Of a stretch of DNA of 41,830 nucleotides, positions 35,329-41,830 are shown in pieces. The stretch lies in contig JAISTS010000017.1 of assembly GCA_031272455.1 (NCBI GenBank), positions 1 to 41,830 of the forward strand, written 5' to 3'. This stretch comes from Tannerella sp. GTDB lineage: Bacteria; Bacteroidota; Bacteroidia; Bacteroidales; Tannerellaceae. Positions within the stretch are counted from its first letter, which is position 1. The number at the start of each line of letters is the position of its first letter. Both the position numbers and the translations under genes were made by a program. The notes under the pieces were generated by a model. It saw nothing but the letters and a program-made list of their open reading frames with translations. It did not search any database and was not told the DNA's origin.

Positions 35329-35506
35329 TAAAGTGTTAATTGTGCCTCCCTGCCCACTCGTTCGGCGATTTTTAATTAAAAGCGTGTGGACTCATGTCTA
35401 TCGTCCGTTTAACGCAAGCATTGCGAAACATAGATTTATCATTTAACGCTTTGATTATAAACAAAAAAACTTTACTTTTCACGACACTTTCGTACATGAA
35501 TTGCCG
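35329..35506 (-). other. Long 5' leader of the TPR lipoprotein/protease operon
   Basis: About 170 bases between the predicted transcription start and the ATG, far longer than other leaders here. A 41-codon frame (35497-35372, MYESVVKSKV...) opens almost at the predicted transcript start. A GC-rich stretch at about 35340-35376 precedes the gene. No known riboswitch was recognised. Confidence 0.4.
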
Positions 35507-35538
35507 CAAAGATACGACTTATTAACTTAATGTGCAAA
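35507..35538 (-). promoter_or_regulatory. Promoter of the TPR lipoprotein/protease operon
   Basis: TTTG (35538-35535), 20 bases and TATCTTTG (35514-35507) on the minus strand; full consensus. Confidence 0.75.
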
Positions 35539-35545
35539 TTTTTTT

Positions 35546-35592
35546 GAAAAAAAATTTTGCTGCAAGTTAAGATTTTCTAACTTGCAGCAAAA
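35546..35592 (-). terminator. Strong terminator of the ABC/GntR operon
   Basis: A 15-bp perfect stem (35555-35569 with 35578-35592, loop 35570-35577) is followed on the minus strand by eight T. It lies 38 bases past the stop of the 28-codon ORF, which places that ORF inside the operon. Confidence 0.9.
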
Positions 35593-35629
35593 AGGTAAAA
35601 AGACTAATTTAAAATCGCATCAAAAATAA

Positions 35630-35716
35630 TCACAAAATCATCGCCCAAATCAATGCAAAAGGCATCAGGAATAACAGGGCTATTAGTATAAAAAACAGCA
35701 AATTACTTCGTTTCAT
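35630..35716 (-). CDS. 28-residue hydrophobic membrane peptide (candidate)
   Basis: An ATG at 35716 opens 28 codons ending in TGA at 35630. The peptide begins MKRSN and is otherwise almost entirely hydrophobic (FFILIALLFLMPFALIWAMI), a textbook single membrane helix with a positive N-terminus. The start lies within the last codons of the GntR gene in another frame (14-base overlap), the usual coupling geometry, and the operon terminator comes 38 bases after the stop. These features argue for real translation. It could be an accessory subunit of the upstream ABC transporter. No homologue is known to me. Confidence 0.5.
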   Translation of the reverse strand: MKRSNLLFFILIALLFLMPFALIWAMIL

Positions 35717-36083
35717 AGTTTATTTCGTTTTGATAGTTATTATACACTTTTTCCAGCTCGCTGAAGGGAATTTCGAGGAGCGTCATTTCTTTGAAAACTG
35801 CGGGCAGCGTCGCGCCAAGAAAGTTTGAGCGGCGCATTTCGCGGATTTGTTCGCGGGCATCGGGCGCAATGAAATAGCCTATGCCGCGTTTGTTATAGAT
35901 AATCCCGTGTTGCTGAAGGCGTTCAAACGAGCGCATCGCCGTGTTGGGATTGACCTCCATCTGTGCCGACAGTTCGCGTACGGACGGTATGCGGTTGTCG
36001 GGCAGGTATTCGCCCGACAAGACACGGTCGCATATCCGGTCGGCTATCTGCAGGAATATTGACTGATTGTTTATGTAGTTCAT
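35703..36083 (-). CDS. GntR-family (YtrA-type) regulator
   Basis: A 126-residue repressor with an N-terminal winged helix-turn-helix (about 10-75: IPSVRELSAQMEVNPNTAMRSF, then GIGYFIAP) and only a short C-terminal helical tail. That size is typical of the YtrA subfamily, which regulates adjacent ABC transporters, often in response to envelope stress or antibiotics. The ATG overlaps the permease stop by 4 bases. It is the third gene of the operon and probably controls it. Confidence 0.9.
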   Translation of the reverse strand: MNYINNQSIFLQIADRICDRVLSGEYLPDNRIPSVRELSAQMEVNPNTAMRSFERLQQHGIIYNKRGIGYFIAPDAREQIREMRRSNFLGATLPAVFKEMTLLEIPFSELEKVYNNYQNEINYETK

Positions 36084-36832
36084 CGCAACTCCTTTTCTTT
36101 AAGTTTGAGAAATGCTATGTATAGCACTATTACTGAGGCGATTGCAAACGACCATACGCTCCACGTCAGCAGTTCCGGCATTCCGTCGGTGATGACTCGT
36201 TCCAGATTGTTGACAGCCTGATCGCCTTCTATGAGCGAAGGCTTAATGCGGTCAGCTACACCGCTGTATTTCAGGAAATTAACAAACGTTACCAAGAAGA
36301 TAAATTCAAAACTTATCATCCATCCGACAACTTTCAGGAACGCATATTTTCGGAACGTCATATACGACAGGAAGATAAAAGACGCGAGCAGGAACAGCAG
36401 CGTTTCGCCAAATCCCGAACCGTTGTTAACCGTTATTTCAATTAGCGGCATCGACGGCATAAATATTTTTCCAAGCGCAATTCCAGCCCAGTAAACTACC
36501 TGAAAACCTGCGTAAAATATCACGCAATCAAGCAGAAGAGCCGTGTATTTCTCGGTGTTGTTTGCTGGCAATGTCAGGAACATACCTTTCGAGCGGTGCA
36601 GCTTATTTCCGGCAAGACGGCAAAAAAGAATTAAGGTGCAAAAGCTGCCCGTAAAGAGAAATAATTTTTGCATTGCGTCGTCGCTACTGCTTCCCAAGCC
36701 GTAAGTCAGCCAGAGCAAAAAGATCCAAACGAGGAAAATAATGCCCATCGACAGCAGGAAGCCGCGTTTTTGTTCTATATAATCGGCGCGAATCAGCAGC
36801 CCGATTCGTTGTAAACTGAATTTCGATTTCAT
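36080..36832 (-). CDS. ABC transporter permease subunit
   Basis: A 250-residue membrane protein with about six predicted helices (for example GFLLSMGIIFLVWIFLLW near 25-42 and a final helix ending in LYIAFLKLKEK). It has no enzymatic motifs. Position between an ABC ATPase (12 bases) and a GntR regulator (4-base overlap) marks it as the permease of an ABC-2-like system. The substrate is unknown. Confidence 0.82.
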   Translation of the reverse strand: MKSKFSLQRIGLLIRADYIEQKRGFLLSMGIIFLVWIFLLWLTYGLGSSSDDAMQKLFLFTGSFCTLILFCRLAGNKLHRSKGMFLTLPANNTEKYTALLLDCVIFYAGFQVVYWAGIALGKIFMPSMPLIEITVNNGSGFGETLLFLLASFIFLSYMTFRKYAFLKVVGWMISFEFIFLVTFVNFLKYSGVADRIKPSLIEGDQAVNNLERVITDGMPELLTWSVWSFAIASVIVLYIAFLKLKEKELR

Positions 36833-36844
36833 CTTGTTAATGTG

Positions 36845-37669
36845 TTAAGAGTTAAGTAATTGTTTGATTTCATTCTTTGCGCTGACTGCGGCATTAAAAA
36901 GCAGTTCGAGCGAAACGGGACTGTTTTCGCCTGAGCGATTGACCGTTACGCCGATGTTGCCGGTTGGCGAGGTCTCTGTATAGAAACTCCGCTCGTTGGC
37001 GTCAACCGGTCCGAAAGCAAGTTTGCCGCCGATTTCGTTCAGTGTGTTATTGAACAGTATCTCCTTGTTATCAAGGATAATAACTGCGTCAATCAGACTT
37101 TCGAGGTCGCGCACCTGATGCGTGGAGATGACGACTGCCCGTTCGTCGCCGAAAAACTGCGACAGCAGCCTGCGGAAAACGCTTTTCGACGGGATGTCAA
37201 GTCCGTTTGTAGGCTCGTCCATCAGCAACAGAGGCGTATTTGCCGCCAGAGCAAGAGCAATTGCCGCTTTCTTCTTCTGTCCCAGCGACATCTTGCGTAG
37301 CGGCGCCTGCGTTTCGACCTCGAAAGTCTCGACACACGACTTCAAAATCTCGTCGCTGAACGAGGGATAAAACGGCTTGAAAATACTGAAATACTGCCCG
37401 GCGCTGACGTCGGGGAAATAGATTTCTTCCGGCAACAGGAATATCTGTTGCAGAAACGAGGCTTTGCGGCTCGATGGCGTATGACCGAGAACGGTACATT
37501 CGCCTTTGTCCGGATACAAAAGACCGCTGACTATGTGCAGAAGGGTCGTTTTCCCTTCGCCGTTTTTGCCGAGCAAACCGTAGATAAGTCCTTGACGGAT
37601 ATCGAGATTGACGTCGTGCAGTACCTGCTTGCGGCGGTAACTGAAAGTGAGGTTCTTAAAATTTATCAT
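36845..37669 (-). CDS. ABC transporter ATP-binding protein
   Basis: The ATPase subunit, 274 residues from ATG 37669 (MINFKNLTFSY); the frame continues 9 codons upstream, but this start gives the normal N-terminus. Walker A GLLGKNGEGKTT lies at about 31-42, the signature is MSLGQKKKAAIAL, Walker B is PLLLMDEPTNGLD and the switch His is in ISTHQ. Past residue 215 a non-conserved C-terminal extension is present. It is the first gene of the ATPase/permease/GntR operon. The only upstream -7-like box is TACCTTAG around 37710. Confidence 0.92.
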   Translation of the reverse strand: MINFKNLTFSYRRKQVLHDVNLDIRQGLIYGLLGKNGEGKTTLLHIVSGLLYPDKGECTVLGHTPSSRKASFLQQIFLLPEEIYFPDVSAGQYFSIFKPFYPSFSDEILKSCVETFEVETQAPLRKMSLGQKKKAAIALALAANTPLLLMDEPTNGLDIPSKSVFRRLLSQFFGDERAVVISTHQVRDLESLIDAVIILDNKEILFNNTLNEIGGKLAFGPVDANERSFYTETSPTGNIGVTVNRSGENSPVSLELLFNAAVSAKNEIKQLLNS

Positions 37670-37859
37670 ACCTATTGTTTTAGTGTAATACATCATTAGT
37701 GCACCGCTAAGGTAGAGACATTTTTAATACCGCGAACTCTTTCGCGCATTTTTAACACTTTATTTTAGTATTATTAACATTTGAAGCGTGAAAAGGGTGA
37801 GTAAAGGATAGCAGATAGAAGAGTGGAAAGCGCAACTTTATTGTTGCAACGTGGTGCAA

Positions 37860-38186
37860 TTACAAGTACCGTGTCATAATTTTTTGAATTTCAAGATCAG
37901 AAATAGTATCACGTTCGCCTTTGTCGTAAATCAACAGCAAATAAACATTTCCCTGTTCGGTCTTGAAGTACGTGATAATTCGAGCGCCGCCGCTTTTCCC
38001 TTTGCCTTTGGATGCAATAGCGAGCCTTATTTTATAGACATTGTTTCCTAACGGCGACCCCGCTTCTGGATTTTTCTTCAATTCGTTTACAAGTGCTTTA
38101 AGTTCATCTTTTAGAGATGCGTACTTTTTTGACAGTCGTTTGGCTGTGCGGTCAAACAGCGGAATGGTCTTTACAGTGTAAGCCAT
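37860..38186 (-). CDS. RelE/ParE-family toxin
   Basis: A 108-residue protein of the RelE/ParE superfamily (COG4737-like), with the pattern FDRTAKRLSKKY near the N-terminus, GNNVYKIRLAIASKGKGKSGGARII in the middle and VYLLLIYDKGERDTIS near the end. Members cleave ribosome-bound mRNA or inhibit gyrase; which applies is not clear. The antitoxin gene precedes it by 2 bases. Confidence 0.85.
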   Translation of the reverse strand: MAYTVKTIPLFDRTAKRLSKKYASLKDELKALVNELKKNPEAGSPLGNNVYKIRLAIASKGKGKSGGARIITYFKTEQGNVYLLLIYDKGERDTISDLEIQKIMTRYL

Positions 38187-38188
38187 AG

Positions 38189-38431
38189 CTATAACTCATT
38201 TAAAAGTTCTTCGGCTGGACGACCTTCCAGCTTACCATCCTTTATCAGTTTCATATTTTGGAATGCCTCGTTAAAATTGTCCATTATTACCTCTCTGCTG
38301 TCTCCGTCATTATCCTCTATCCGCACGTACTCGAAATGCTTAAGCAGTTTCATAAAAAAACCGTATTTGCTATTCGGAACATTCAGTACTACCTGTCGCC
38401 GTTTGCTTCTATCCAATGTCATTGTGCTCAT
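38189..38431 (-). CDS. Antitoxin of the RelE/ParE-type module
   Basis: An 80-residue protein with start at ATG 38431 (MSTMTLDRSKRR). The basic N-terminus and acidic helical C-terminus (DNFNEAFQNMKLIKDGKLEG, PAEELLNEL) fit a toxin-neutralising tail; the GRPAEELLNEL end is typical of Bacteroidota antitoxins paired with such toxins. Its consensus promoter (38459-38489) probably sits under autorepression. The frame is open to 38488, but that region is promoter. Confidence 0.8.
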   Translation of the reverse strand: MSTMTLDRSKRRQVVLNVPNSKYGFFMKLLKHFEYVRIEDNDGDSREVIMDNFNEAFQNMKLIKDGKLEGRPAEELLNEL

Positions 38432-38458
38432 CTTCTTAATGATTGAAATTTTACAGTG

Positions 38459-38489
38459 CAAAGATACGGATTCGTTGCCGATTTGCAAA
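38459..38489 (-). promoter_or_regulatory. Promoter of the toxin-antitoxin operon
   Basis: TTTG (38489-38486), 19 bases and TATCTTTG (38466-38459) on the minus strand, full consensus. Confidence 0.75.
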
Positions 38490-38553
38490 ACTTATCAGAA
38501 AAAAATCGCTAAATCAGTTCATCCCTTAATTTATAAGCGTTGCCATTGTTTAT

Positions 38554-39321
38554 TTACTGCAACTTATAGAACCGTACCCAGTCGATCCACATCTCTACAG
38601 GCAGGTCGGCGGGTTCGACTTTGCCCACCCATGAGCCGCCCAGTTGCATATCGATCAAGAGGAAAAATTCGCGATCGAACGGAAACTGCACATCGTCCGA
38701 CACTCGTGGATACGTAAAGGTGTGATTATTATTGATATAGAACGATAGGCTGTCGGGATACATTTCCACGGCATAGATATTGTAGTCGTCGGGATCAATT
38801 TTGCCTGTTGAGCCTTTTGGAGGGTCGGTACCGCCGAGATAGACTGTGTATTCCGAGTGAACTGTCTGATAGGCAATGTCGTCGCCGTTGAGATGTTCCA
38901 TAATATCAATTTCGCCGTGGTAGGGCCACCACGTATTGTCGTAAGGCAGCATCCAGAAAGCGGGCCATGCTCCGCGCGCTTTTCCCAGCTTGGCGCGTAT
39001 TTCGAGCCGTCCGTTGCCGAAACCGACCCTGTTTTGACTCGTTACGCCTCCGGTGAGATATGGCATTGTGTCGTCAGGCAGCACATTGTTGACTATGCCG
39101 CGCACGATGAGTTGTCCGTCGGCAACTTCCACCAAGGGTTCGTAAAGCGACATGTATTTATTCCACTCTACTGTGCCGCGAGTAATTCTGCTCCAGTGTG
39201 AGCGGTCGAACACATCTCCGTCAAAATTGTCTTCCCATACTAACTTCCAACCGTCGCTGCTTGTGTTTAGCTTTGTGCAGGAAGTGAGAATGCATAATGC
39301 GATGATAATAATCTGTTTCAT
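38554..39321 (-). CDS. GH16 beta-glucanase lipoprotein
   Basis: A family 16 glycoside hydrolase (laminarinase/lichenase type) of 255 residues with lipobox LTSC (Cys15). The catalytic motif is HGEIDIMEH: nucleophile Glu137, Asp139 and acid/base Glu142. GAWPAFWMLP precedes it, and MWIDWVRFYKL closes the sandwich, as usual. It should cleave beta-1,3- or mixed-linkage glucans at the cell surface. It begins 43 bases after the FucP-type transporter stop on the same strand. Confidence 0.92.
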   Translation of the reverse strand: MKQIIIIALCILTSCTKLNTSSDGWKLVWEDNFDGDVFDRSHWSRITRGTVEWNKYMSLYEPLVEVADGQLIVRGIVNNVLPDDTMPYLTGGVTSQNRVGFGNGRLEIRAKLGKARGAWPAFWMLPYDNTWWPYHGEIDIMEHLNGDDIAYQTVHSEYTVYLGGTDPPKGSTGKIDPDDYNIYAVEMYPDSLSFYINNNHTFTYPRVSDDVQFPFDREFFLLIDMQLGGSWVGKVEPADLPVEMWIDWVRFYKLQ

Positions 39322-39364
39322 AGCGTATTGTTGATTGTTATAAAAATGCTGTTATAATCGTTCC

Positions 39365-40699
39365 TTAGTCGCTTCTTTGCTGTTTGACCCACCATCCGAA
39401 CAGTGCGATGACAATAAAACATACGAGCGGCAGGATGAACGAGAAACGTACCGACGAAATCCATCCGAAATGCGCTACGTCAATCAGCCAGCCCTGCGCC
39501 GGCGGCATAATGCAACCGCCTCCGATGGCAAGGATCAAGCCCGCAGACGCTAATTTTGCTTCATCGCCCATGCCCTTCAAAGCGATGCCGTAAATCGTCG
39601 GGAACATAAGCGACATACAGATAGATACCGCAACAAGGCAGTATAGCCCCCAGTATGCACCAAAATATTGTCCTTCAACGTATTGCGCGTTAGGAAGGAA
39701 TATCAAGCCGACGACCAACAGTCCTCCCACCGACGCGAGAGTAGTCAGTAATACGCTCGGTTTGAAATATTTAAGCAGGAAAGTACAGATGAAACGGCTT
39801 GTTACGAAACTTGCCATCGCCACCATATTGTAACCCTGTGCGGTTGCTTTCGGCATCCCCAGTTCATGCTCGGCATACTGGATTATGAACGTCCAGATCA
39901 TTATTTGCACGCCTACATAGAAAGTCTGCGCGACGACCGACCAGACGTATCGCTTGTTTTTCAGCAGGTTGCGTACGGTCTGTCCAACAGTATAAACGCC
40001 CGAATCAGGTGAAATTATTTTAGGCAATCTGGATATTAAGAAAATGACGAAGAACGCCAAAACGACGAGACCAAGCATAAGATACGGACCGCTGACGGTG
40101 TTAAGGTCTTGCTGTTGTATTTGCATAAGCGCATCAGGGTCAGTCAGTTGTAGCGCTTTGCGTTCAGCTTCGGTAGCAGAGTTCAGACGGGCGAGAATAA
40201 ATTCTTTTGCAATCAGCATCCCTGTTAGCGAACCGATGGGATTGAACGCTTGCGCCAGATTGAGGCGGCGTGTCGCGTTCTCGTCGGGTCCGAGCGACAG
40301 AATATAGGGGTTAGAGGTCGTTTCGAGGAACGCCAGTCCGCAAGTCATCACGAAATATGCTATCAGGAACGCCCAGAACGCCATCGCATTGCCCGCAGGA
40401 ATAAACAGCAGGCAGCCGACGGAGTAAAGCCCAAGCCCTACAAGTATGCCTCGTTTGTAGTTGTATTTGCGGATAAAAAGCGCCGCAGGAATAGCCATAA
40501 AGCAATATCCGCCATAGAACGCGAACTGCACTAACGAACTCTCGAAATTGGTAATGAGCAGAATATTCTTAAACGCGGCGACCATAGGGTTGGTGATGTC
40601 GTTAGCAAAGCCCCACAGCGCAAAAAGCGATGTTATCAGGATGAACGGGAAGAGATAATTCTTGCCGTTTTTGACGAATAATGATATTTTTTCAGACAT
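39365..40699 (-). CDS. fucP: FucP-type sugar:H+ symporter (MFS)
   Basis: A 444-residue MFS carrier with 12 predicted helices. The FHS/FucP-branch features are visible: the first helix FALWGFANDITNPMV, LFIRKYNYKRGI after TM2, FLETTSNPYILSLGP and the TM11 region GGGCIMPPAQGW. The family imports L-fucose and sometimes other sugars. Partial fucI at the window's end, about 1 kb away, supports fucose. The sequence is typical of Bacteroidota 'sugar MFS transporter' proteins. Confidence 0.87.
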   Translation of the reverse strand: MSEKISLFVKNGKNYLFPFILITSLFALWGFANDITNPMVAAFKNILLITNFESSLVQFAFYGGYCFMAIPAALFIRKYNYKRGILVGLGLYSVGCLLFIPAGNAMAFWAFLIAYFVMTCGLAFLETTSNPYILSLGPDENATRRLNLAQAFNPIGSLTGMLIAKEFILARLNSATEAERKALQLTDPDALMQIQQQDLNTVSGPYLMLGLVVLAFFVIFLISRLPKIISPDSGVYTVGQTVRNLLKNKRYVWSVVAQTFYVGVQIMIWTFIIQYAEHELGMPKATAQGYNMVAMASFVTSRFICTFLLKYFKPSVLLTTLASVGGLLVVGLIFLPNAQYVEGQYFGAYWGLYCLVAVSICMSLMFPTIYGIALKGMGDEAKLASAGLILAIGGGCIMPPAQGWLIDVAHFGWISSVRFSFILPLVCFIVIALFGWWVKQQRSD

Positions 40700-40729
40700 A
40701 AATTTACTTGTTAAGACTTAATTTGACGG

Positions 40730-40761
40730 CAAAATAAGTTAAAATTATTGACTTTTGCAAA
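40730..40761 (-). promoter_or_regulatory. Promoter of the FucP/GH16 pair
   Basis: TTTG (40761-40758), 20 bases and TATTTTGC (40737-40730) on the minus strand. It interleaves with the divergent promoter at 40747-40777. Confidence 0.5.
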
Positions 40762-40777
40762 TAATATTCTACCTTTA
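40747..40777 (+). promoter_or_regulatory. Promoter of the radical SAM gene
   Basis: ATTG (40747-40750), 19 bases and TACCTTTA (40770-40777) on the plus strand, 24 bases before the ATG. Confidence 0.55.
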
Positions 40778-40800
40778 CGCCGTTTTTTTAGAAAAAAGTT

Positions 40801-41691
40801 ATGATAAAAAATGCCATAAAACGACTTGTGCCGAGGCGGTTAATCCTGTTTCGCCGCTCGCTGATACCGCTGTTGCGCAAAATCTCGCGCAGGAATTTGA
40901 AGCGTAAGCAGCTTATTCCTATTCTGCACATTCACCTTGCCGACCATTGCAATCTGAACTGTCGCGGATGTGATAATTTTTCGCCACTCTCGCCCGAAGT
41001 TTTTGCTGCGGAGGAGGTTGTCGAGCGCGACTGCGCACGTATTGCAGAGTTGACAGGCGGGGTAGTGAATGAAATTCAGCTGCTTGGCGGCGAGCCTTTG
41101 CTCCATCCTCGCGCGTACATATTTATATATATAGCACGAAAATATTTCCCGTCGTCGCCAATCAAACTTGTTACCAATGGTATTTTACTGCCAAAACAGA
41201 CCGAACAGTTCTGGGATGCCTGTCGTTGCAACAATATCGAAATCGTCGTAACAAAATATCCGATCAAGATTGACCACGATGCCATACGTCAACACGTTAT
41301 CGCACAGGGAGTTGCTTTCAGTTTTTACGGCAATACCGAAGCTGTGCCGAAGACAATGCAGTGTGCTCCGCTCGACCTCGAAGGCAAGCAGGATCCGCGC
41401 GACAGCTTCCTGCGTTGCAACAGCGCCAACCGCTGCATAGCTCTCGATAACGGACGGATTTACACCTGTTCGCTTATTCCTTACGTGAAGTATTTCAACG
41501 CCACTTTCGGTACAAACCTGAACGTTACCGATAAGGATTATATCAGCATCGACGACGTCGCGAGCATAGATGAAATAATGCAGTTTCTATGCCGTCCGAT
41601 GCCTTTCTGCCGCTATTGCAACCGCAAAGGGATGATCAGGGACATCGGCTACGGGGTGTCGCGCAAAGACATCAGCGAATGGACGGGCTGA
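40801..41691 (+). CDS. Radical SAM protein with C-terminal cysteines
   Basis: A 296-residue radical SAM enzyme. CxxxCxxC is at Cys50/54/57 (DHCNLNCRGCDNF), with LLGGEPLLHP as the SAM-binding GGE motif. It has a basic N-terminus of about 40 residues, and later cysteines arranged SPASM-like (CAPLD, CNSANRC, YTCSL, FCRYC), which probably bind a second cluster. The product is unknown: such proteins include peptide-modifying enzymes and nucleotide-sugar or LPS-linked enzymes, and no precursor peptide is next to it. It lies between fucP and fucI on the opposite strand. Confidence 0.8.
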   Translation: MIKNAIKRLVPRRLILFRRSLIPLLRKISRRNLKRKQLIPILHIHLADHCNLNCRGCDNFSPLSPEVFAAEEVVERDCARIAELTGGVVNEIQLLGGEPLLHPRAYIFIYIARKYFPSSPIKLVTNGILLPKQTEQFWDACRCNNIEIVVTKYPIKIDHDAIRQHVIAQGVAFSFYGNTEAVPKTMQCAPLDLEGKQDPRDSFLRCNSANRCIALDNGRIYTCSLIPYVKYFNATFGTNLNVTDKDYISIDDVASIDEIMQFLCRPMPFCRYCNRKGMIRDIGYGVSRKDISEWTG

Positions 41692-41712
41692 CGGCGTTCA
41701 GACTGTCAAATC

Positions 41713-41830
41713 TCACTTCTTATACAGTGCTCCGTAGGCTTGGCAGGCGCGATAGTCGGCGCCTTCCTTGTCCATGCCGAAAGCGTTCCACGCGGCGGGG
41801 CGGAAGACGTCCGTCTCGGCGACGTTGTGC
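41713..41830 (-). CDS. fucI: L-fucose isomerase, C-terminal part (runs off the window)
   Basis: On the minus strand, 38 codons ending in TGA at 41713 read [19 protein letters not shown] and continue [17 protein letters not shown]. From memory this closely matches the extreme C-terminus of L-fucose isomerase (HNVEETKVYRPSAW...DYRACQNYGPLYK in E. coli FucI). It converts L-fucose to L-fuculose. Most of the gene lies beyond the window; the stop is convergent with the radical SAM gene, 21 bases apart. Confidence 0.8.
   Translation of the reverse strand, partial: HNVAETDVFRPAAWNAFGMDKEGADYRACQAYGALYKK

Noticed and set aside
35372-35497. 41-codon leader ORF before the TPR lipoprotein
   Set aside because: Its ATG is only a few bases from the predicted transcript start and no ribosome site or homology is seen; kept as a note on the leader only.
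37844-37859. Small TTGCA/TGCAA inverted repeat after the toxin gene
   Set aside because: Only a 5-bp stem and no T-run; too weak to call a terminator.

Overview
The window looks like a chromosomal segment of a Bacteroidota bacterium, most likely order Bacteroidales. Evidence: many promoters fit the Bacteroidota consensus TTTG-N19/20-TAnnTTTG. One secreted protein ends in a type IX secretion (T9SS) sorting domain. The gene content also fits: a DUF5916 outer-membrane protein, SCP/lipobox lipoproteins, GH127/GH51/GH16 glycosidases, a Bacteroidetes-type FucP carrier, HypD/HypE, menA and pyrDK. Genes are densely packed, often overlap by a few bases, and lie mostly on the minus strand.

Layout. 1-403: tRNA-Val(UAC) with its terminator, preceded in the same transcript by a broken tRNA copy. 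404-5301: a DUF5916 outer-membrane protein facing a Crp-family regulator/double-ThuA pair. 5341-10943: a minus-strand run of a LarA-family nickel racemase, pdxB, a PspC protein, uvrB and a DUF1460 peptidase. 10944-12500: an AT-richer accessory islet holding a plus-strand promoter that fires into three 33-bp repeats, remnants of an ImmA/IrrE-like gene, a 58-codon membrane ORF, duplicated promoter segments, and an orphan 228-residue gene with an internal duplication. 12525-23460: collagen-motif lipoprotein / THUMP RNA methyltransferase / menA; PfkB kinase / S41 protease; pyrK / pyrD / EF-hand LRR protein; and a T9SS cargo protein.

23540-32853: an arabinose-releasing pair (GH127 beta-L-arabinofuranosidase, GH51 alpha-L-arabinofuranosidase), a DUF1080 lipoprotein, ettA, and divergently hypD/hypE (hydroxyproline dehydratase and its radical-SAM activase). 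32862-35592: a trypsin-like protease with TPRs, co-transcribed with a TPR lipoprotein behind a long leader. 35546-37669: an ABC ATPase / permease / GntR operon whose last member appears to be a 28-codon hydrophobic peptide lying before a strong terminator. 37860-38489: a RelE/ParE-type toxin-antitoxin module. 38554-41830: a GH16 glucanase, a FucP-type transporter, a radical SAM protein, and the C-terminus of L-fucose isomerase.

Most genes are ordinary housekeeping or carbohydrate functions. The parts least explained by known families are the 10.9-12.4 kb islet (repeat transcript and orphan genes), the micro-peptide in the ABC operon, and the 11-residue basic repeat tail on the RNA methyltransferase. 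All assignments rest on motif recognition by eye; no database search was run.
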